From Sarcocystis neurona (taxonomy: Eukaryota > Apicomplexa > Conoidasida > Eucoccidiorida > Sarcocystidae), in NCBI GenBank assembly GCA_000727475.1, contig KL647289.1:4468019-4532018 (forward strand): a stretch of 64,000 nt of DNA, given 5' to 3'. Position numbers and translations under genes: made by a program. The stretch's first letter is position 1, and every line of letters begins with the position of its first letter. Positions 62,201 through 64,000 of this stretch are shown piece after piece. Under the pieces are notes generated by a model. That model was not told where the DNA came from and did not search any database. It saw nothing but the letters and a program-made list of their open reading frames with translations.

Positions 62201-64000
62201 CACAGCAGCAGCAGCAGCAGGCGAGTCGCTCCTGAGCGGCAGCTACAATGGTATGGGGTTTCCGGGAAAGAGGACACACGGCCGCAGCAGCAGCCGCGCG
62301 GGGAGCAGCGGCACCAGCACTAGTGCGACTCAGTTGAGCAAGAGTACGGGAGTTACAACGTCTGCGGCCGCTCATCAGCAGGCGCAGCAGCGACAAGGAG
62401 CAGGATGCAGCAGCGTGTCGCGTCTACCGGCTTGTCGAGGTTTCGTCGCTGGTAGCATCGAGAGAAGAAGACGCCTTGGACTACCCGACCTAGAGGTTCT
62501 TTTCTATGCGCAGCTGCAGGGCGTACGAAGGCAACTGCAGCTGCAGGAAGCGTCCTTTGGCCTGGGCTTGCTAGAGACATGGTACCTGTTGGAACCGATA
62601 GCGCTTGTGTGTTACCCCTTCCTTCCTACGAAAGCAAAGTTGCTGGAGGCGTTTATGAACCCGGTAGCAGCGGGCTGGCATGAAAAGCAGCGCAGCGGTG
62701 TGCAACTGCGGCTGCTCAAGTCGCCCCTACATGCCGACTATGCTAGCATATGCAAGACGAAACCGAGACTTGAACAGATGTTGCAGCAGCTCGAGGAGGA
62801 AGACCGTCTTGCGTTTGCCGCCGCCAGTGGAGAACCAGCAGCACCAGGGAAGGGCAGGAGGAGTAGAGGCAGGAGCCGATGCAGAGAAAAGACAGCAGCA
62901 GGGAGGCAAGAGAAAGCGAGCTCCTCGGAAGCAGGGAAAGAAGAAACAGAGCTCGGTCAATGTGAAAACGCGACGCATGATAGAGGGAAATCTTCATCTG
63001 AAAAGGGCGGGGCGGACCTGAGCAAAGACGTACGCTTTGTCCCCAGCAACACGAATAGCCTCGGAAGCGCGTCTGCTACCGACCAGGTCGCTGCGAGACC
63101 ACCACACGAGCAAAGACGGTGCACAGGTCTTACCGAATGGGAGTCAGCTGCAGCAGGCGGCAGCAGCGCAGCGTCACCACTGGAAGCATGCACAGCAACA
63201 GCAGCAGCACTAGAAGTAACAAAGGCGAGAAGCCTGCGAGCGGCATCAATGAAGGGGGCGGCACCAACAAAAAGCACAGCAGCACACACGGCGGAGGAGT
63301 GGGGGGTACAAGGCGAAGGCGCAGCAGCAGCCAACGGAAGAGCAGCAGCGAGGAAAGGCAGTGTAGCAGTTGCTGAAGCAGGACAGAAAGCGGGAGAGAC
63401 GAGTGTTAATGGGGAATCGTACGAGTTCAGTAGTGAATACGCTGAGCCACCTGCAGCCGGTCTTAGGGCCGTGCAGGAGCAGTGCGTGTCACCAAGTGTG
63501 GCTGAGACGTGTGCAGGGTCCACAGTGCACTGCAGTCGGCAGCAACAGCAGACTCGCTTAGCTGGAATAGCAGCGCAGCAACACCAAAGGTCTTGTGCCT
63601 CTGCCACATCGGTGAAAGCTAATAATGACATGGTGGAAGACGGCGGCTGTTGCGTCAACCAAATCAGCTCCAGTTCAGCTGCTGCTGCTTCCCCCCCTTC
63701 GGCAGCTGCGTGCGTGTTTGCTGATGATAGAGATGCGCATCTTTATCCTGATGTAGCAACAATGGCAGCAGAATCGTCTGCTGCCAGTGCTCTGCGTTGC
63801 GGAGATGCCCATGCAGAAACAGCGACAGCAGGCAACATGCTGCAGGAGGATGCGACGCGACAGCCGCTGCTCTTTTTGTGGGGTCACGACCAGCAGCGGC
63901 AACGCGCTTTCGTCGAGGAACCTGATATACCCAATGCCAAAACTCATCCCTGTGCACAGGTGCAGTCTGACAATTCCCGAACACCTCATCCCGCCTCCTG
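44285..64000 (+). CDS. TTLL: giant tubulin-tyrosine-ligase-like (TTLL) protein, 3' end outside window
   Basis: ATP-grasp ligase of the TTL family; most TTLLs add glutamate or glycine to tubulin tails. Exons: 44285-47738, 48504-48707, 49894-50135, 51631-51841, 52960-53195, 55032-56222, 57995-59644, 60408-60518, 61959 to the window end. All eight introns are GT-AG and phases agree throughout; at least 3,113 residues. Residues 1-1115 are low complexity. The catalytic region follows: ALINTCAQRLGWGRNDVDAF; INRFPGMWDMTKKRMLYRI and FFPACWSLPED; YILKPDGGARGNGVQLV with the ATP-binding Lys at about 1237; MQKYVENPYLL and FDFRIY; NPFMHLTNYSINK; LLEVNSNPSLRID with the metal-binding Glu and Asn at about 1434 and 1436; then AVDRHIKEPVVTEAL. 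Exons 6, 7 and 9 are Ala/Ser/Gln/Glu-rich. Between them a TTLL-type tail is suggested (EKCMDRFNILGLRF; SCYTKLHK joined to LLFERIVGFPRL). Exon 9 has a hydrophobic stretch (FGLGLLETWYLLEPIALVCY) and stays open to 64000. Confidence 0.9.
61823..61858. repeat. interrupted palindrome with TA-rich core
   Basis: TTCGTTCATA at 61823-61832 is answered by its exact reverse complement TATGAACGAA at 61849-61858, with a TA/TG-rich core between. It lies in the last TTLL intron seen here and has the same design as the 40-bp palindrome in the ALG7 intron. Confidence 0.85.

Noticed and set aside
62957..63658. 233-codon minus-strand frame
   Set aside because: Antisense of the open TTLL exon 9, which is phase-linked to upstream exons.
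1..64000. CRISPR arrays, insertion sequences, rRNA and tRNA genes
   Set aside because: No direct-repeat/spacer array, transposase, rRNA-like sequence or tRNA cloverleaf with a T-loop was found by eye; tRNA genes in particular could be missed without a covariance search.

Overview
The window reads as nuclear DNA of an apicomplexan, most probably an eimeriid coccidian (Eimeria or a near relative such as Cyclospora). The evidence is a plant-type AP2 DNA-binding domain at the end of a very large low-complexity protein, genes with many GT-AG introns, coding exons full of imperfect CAG/GCA triplets giving runs of Ala, Ser and Gln, and long (TA)n and (GT)n tracts. Nothing prokaryotic, viral or organellar was seen. 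The species cannot be fixed from sequence reading alone. All exon models here were built by eye from conserved motifs, splice signals and phase bookkeeping.

Layout. (1) About 0.6-14.2 kb, minus strand: UDP-GlcNAc:dolichyl-phosphate GlcNAc-1-P transferase (ALG7/DPAGT1), the first enzyme of N-glycan assembly. Its small coding exons lie in very long introns packed with alternating CA/TG/TA sequence. (2) 16.6-17.4 kb, plus: an acidic, Ala/Glu-rich hypothetical protein. (3) 19.4-25.7 kb, plus: a run of small multi-exon genes, some with signal-peptide-like starts and scattered cysteines. (4) 27.3-33.6 kb, minus: a three-exon ApiAP2 transcription factor of 1,695 residues with one C-terminal AP2 domain. 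(5) 34.5-43.5 kb, plus: a second run of small multi-exon genes, with two decayed tandem repeat arrays (84 bp and 148 bp). (6) 44.3 kb to the right edge, plus: a giant tubulin-tyrosine-ligase-like (TTLL) gene of at least nine exons and 3,113 residues, unfinished at the window end.

The small genes of blocks 3 and 5 flank the ApiAP2 gene. In several of them the spacing of Cys, Phe-Val and Asn-Pro-like positions recalls the coccidian SAG (CAP-superfamily) surface antigens. That family call is an inference. ALG7 would support N-glycosylation in the ER, the TTLL would modify tubulin of the subpellicular or flagellar microtubules, and the ApiAP2 protein would regulate stage-specific transcription. 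Nothing in the sequence shows that these genes act together.

Microsatellites are concentrated in the introns of the two giant genes and are nearly absent from 26-44 kb, so the window alternates between repeat-rich and repeat-poor blocks.
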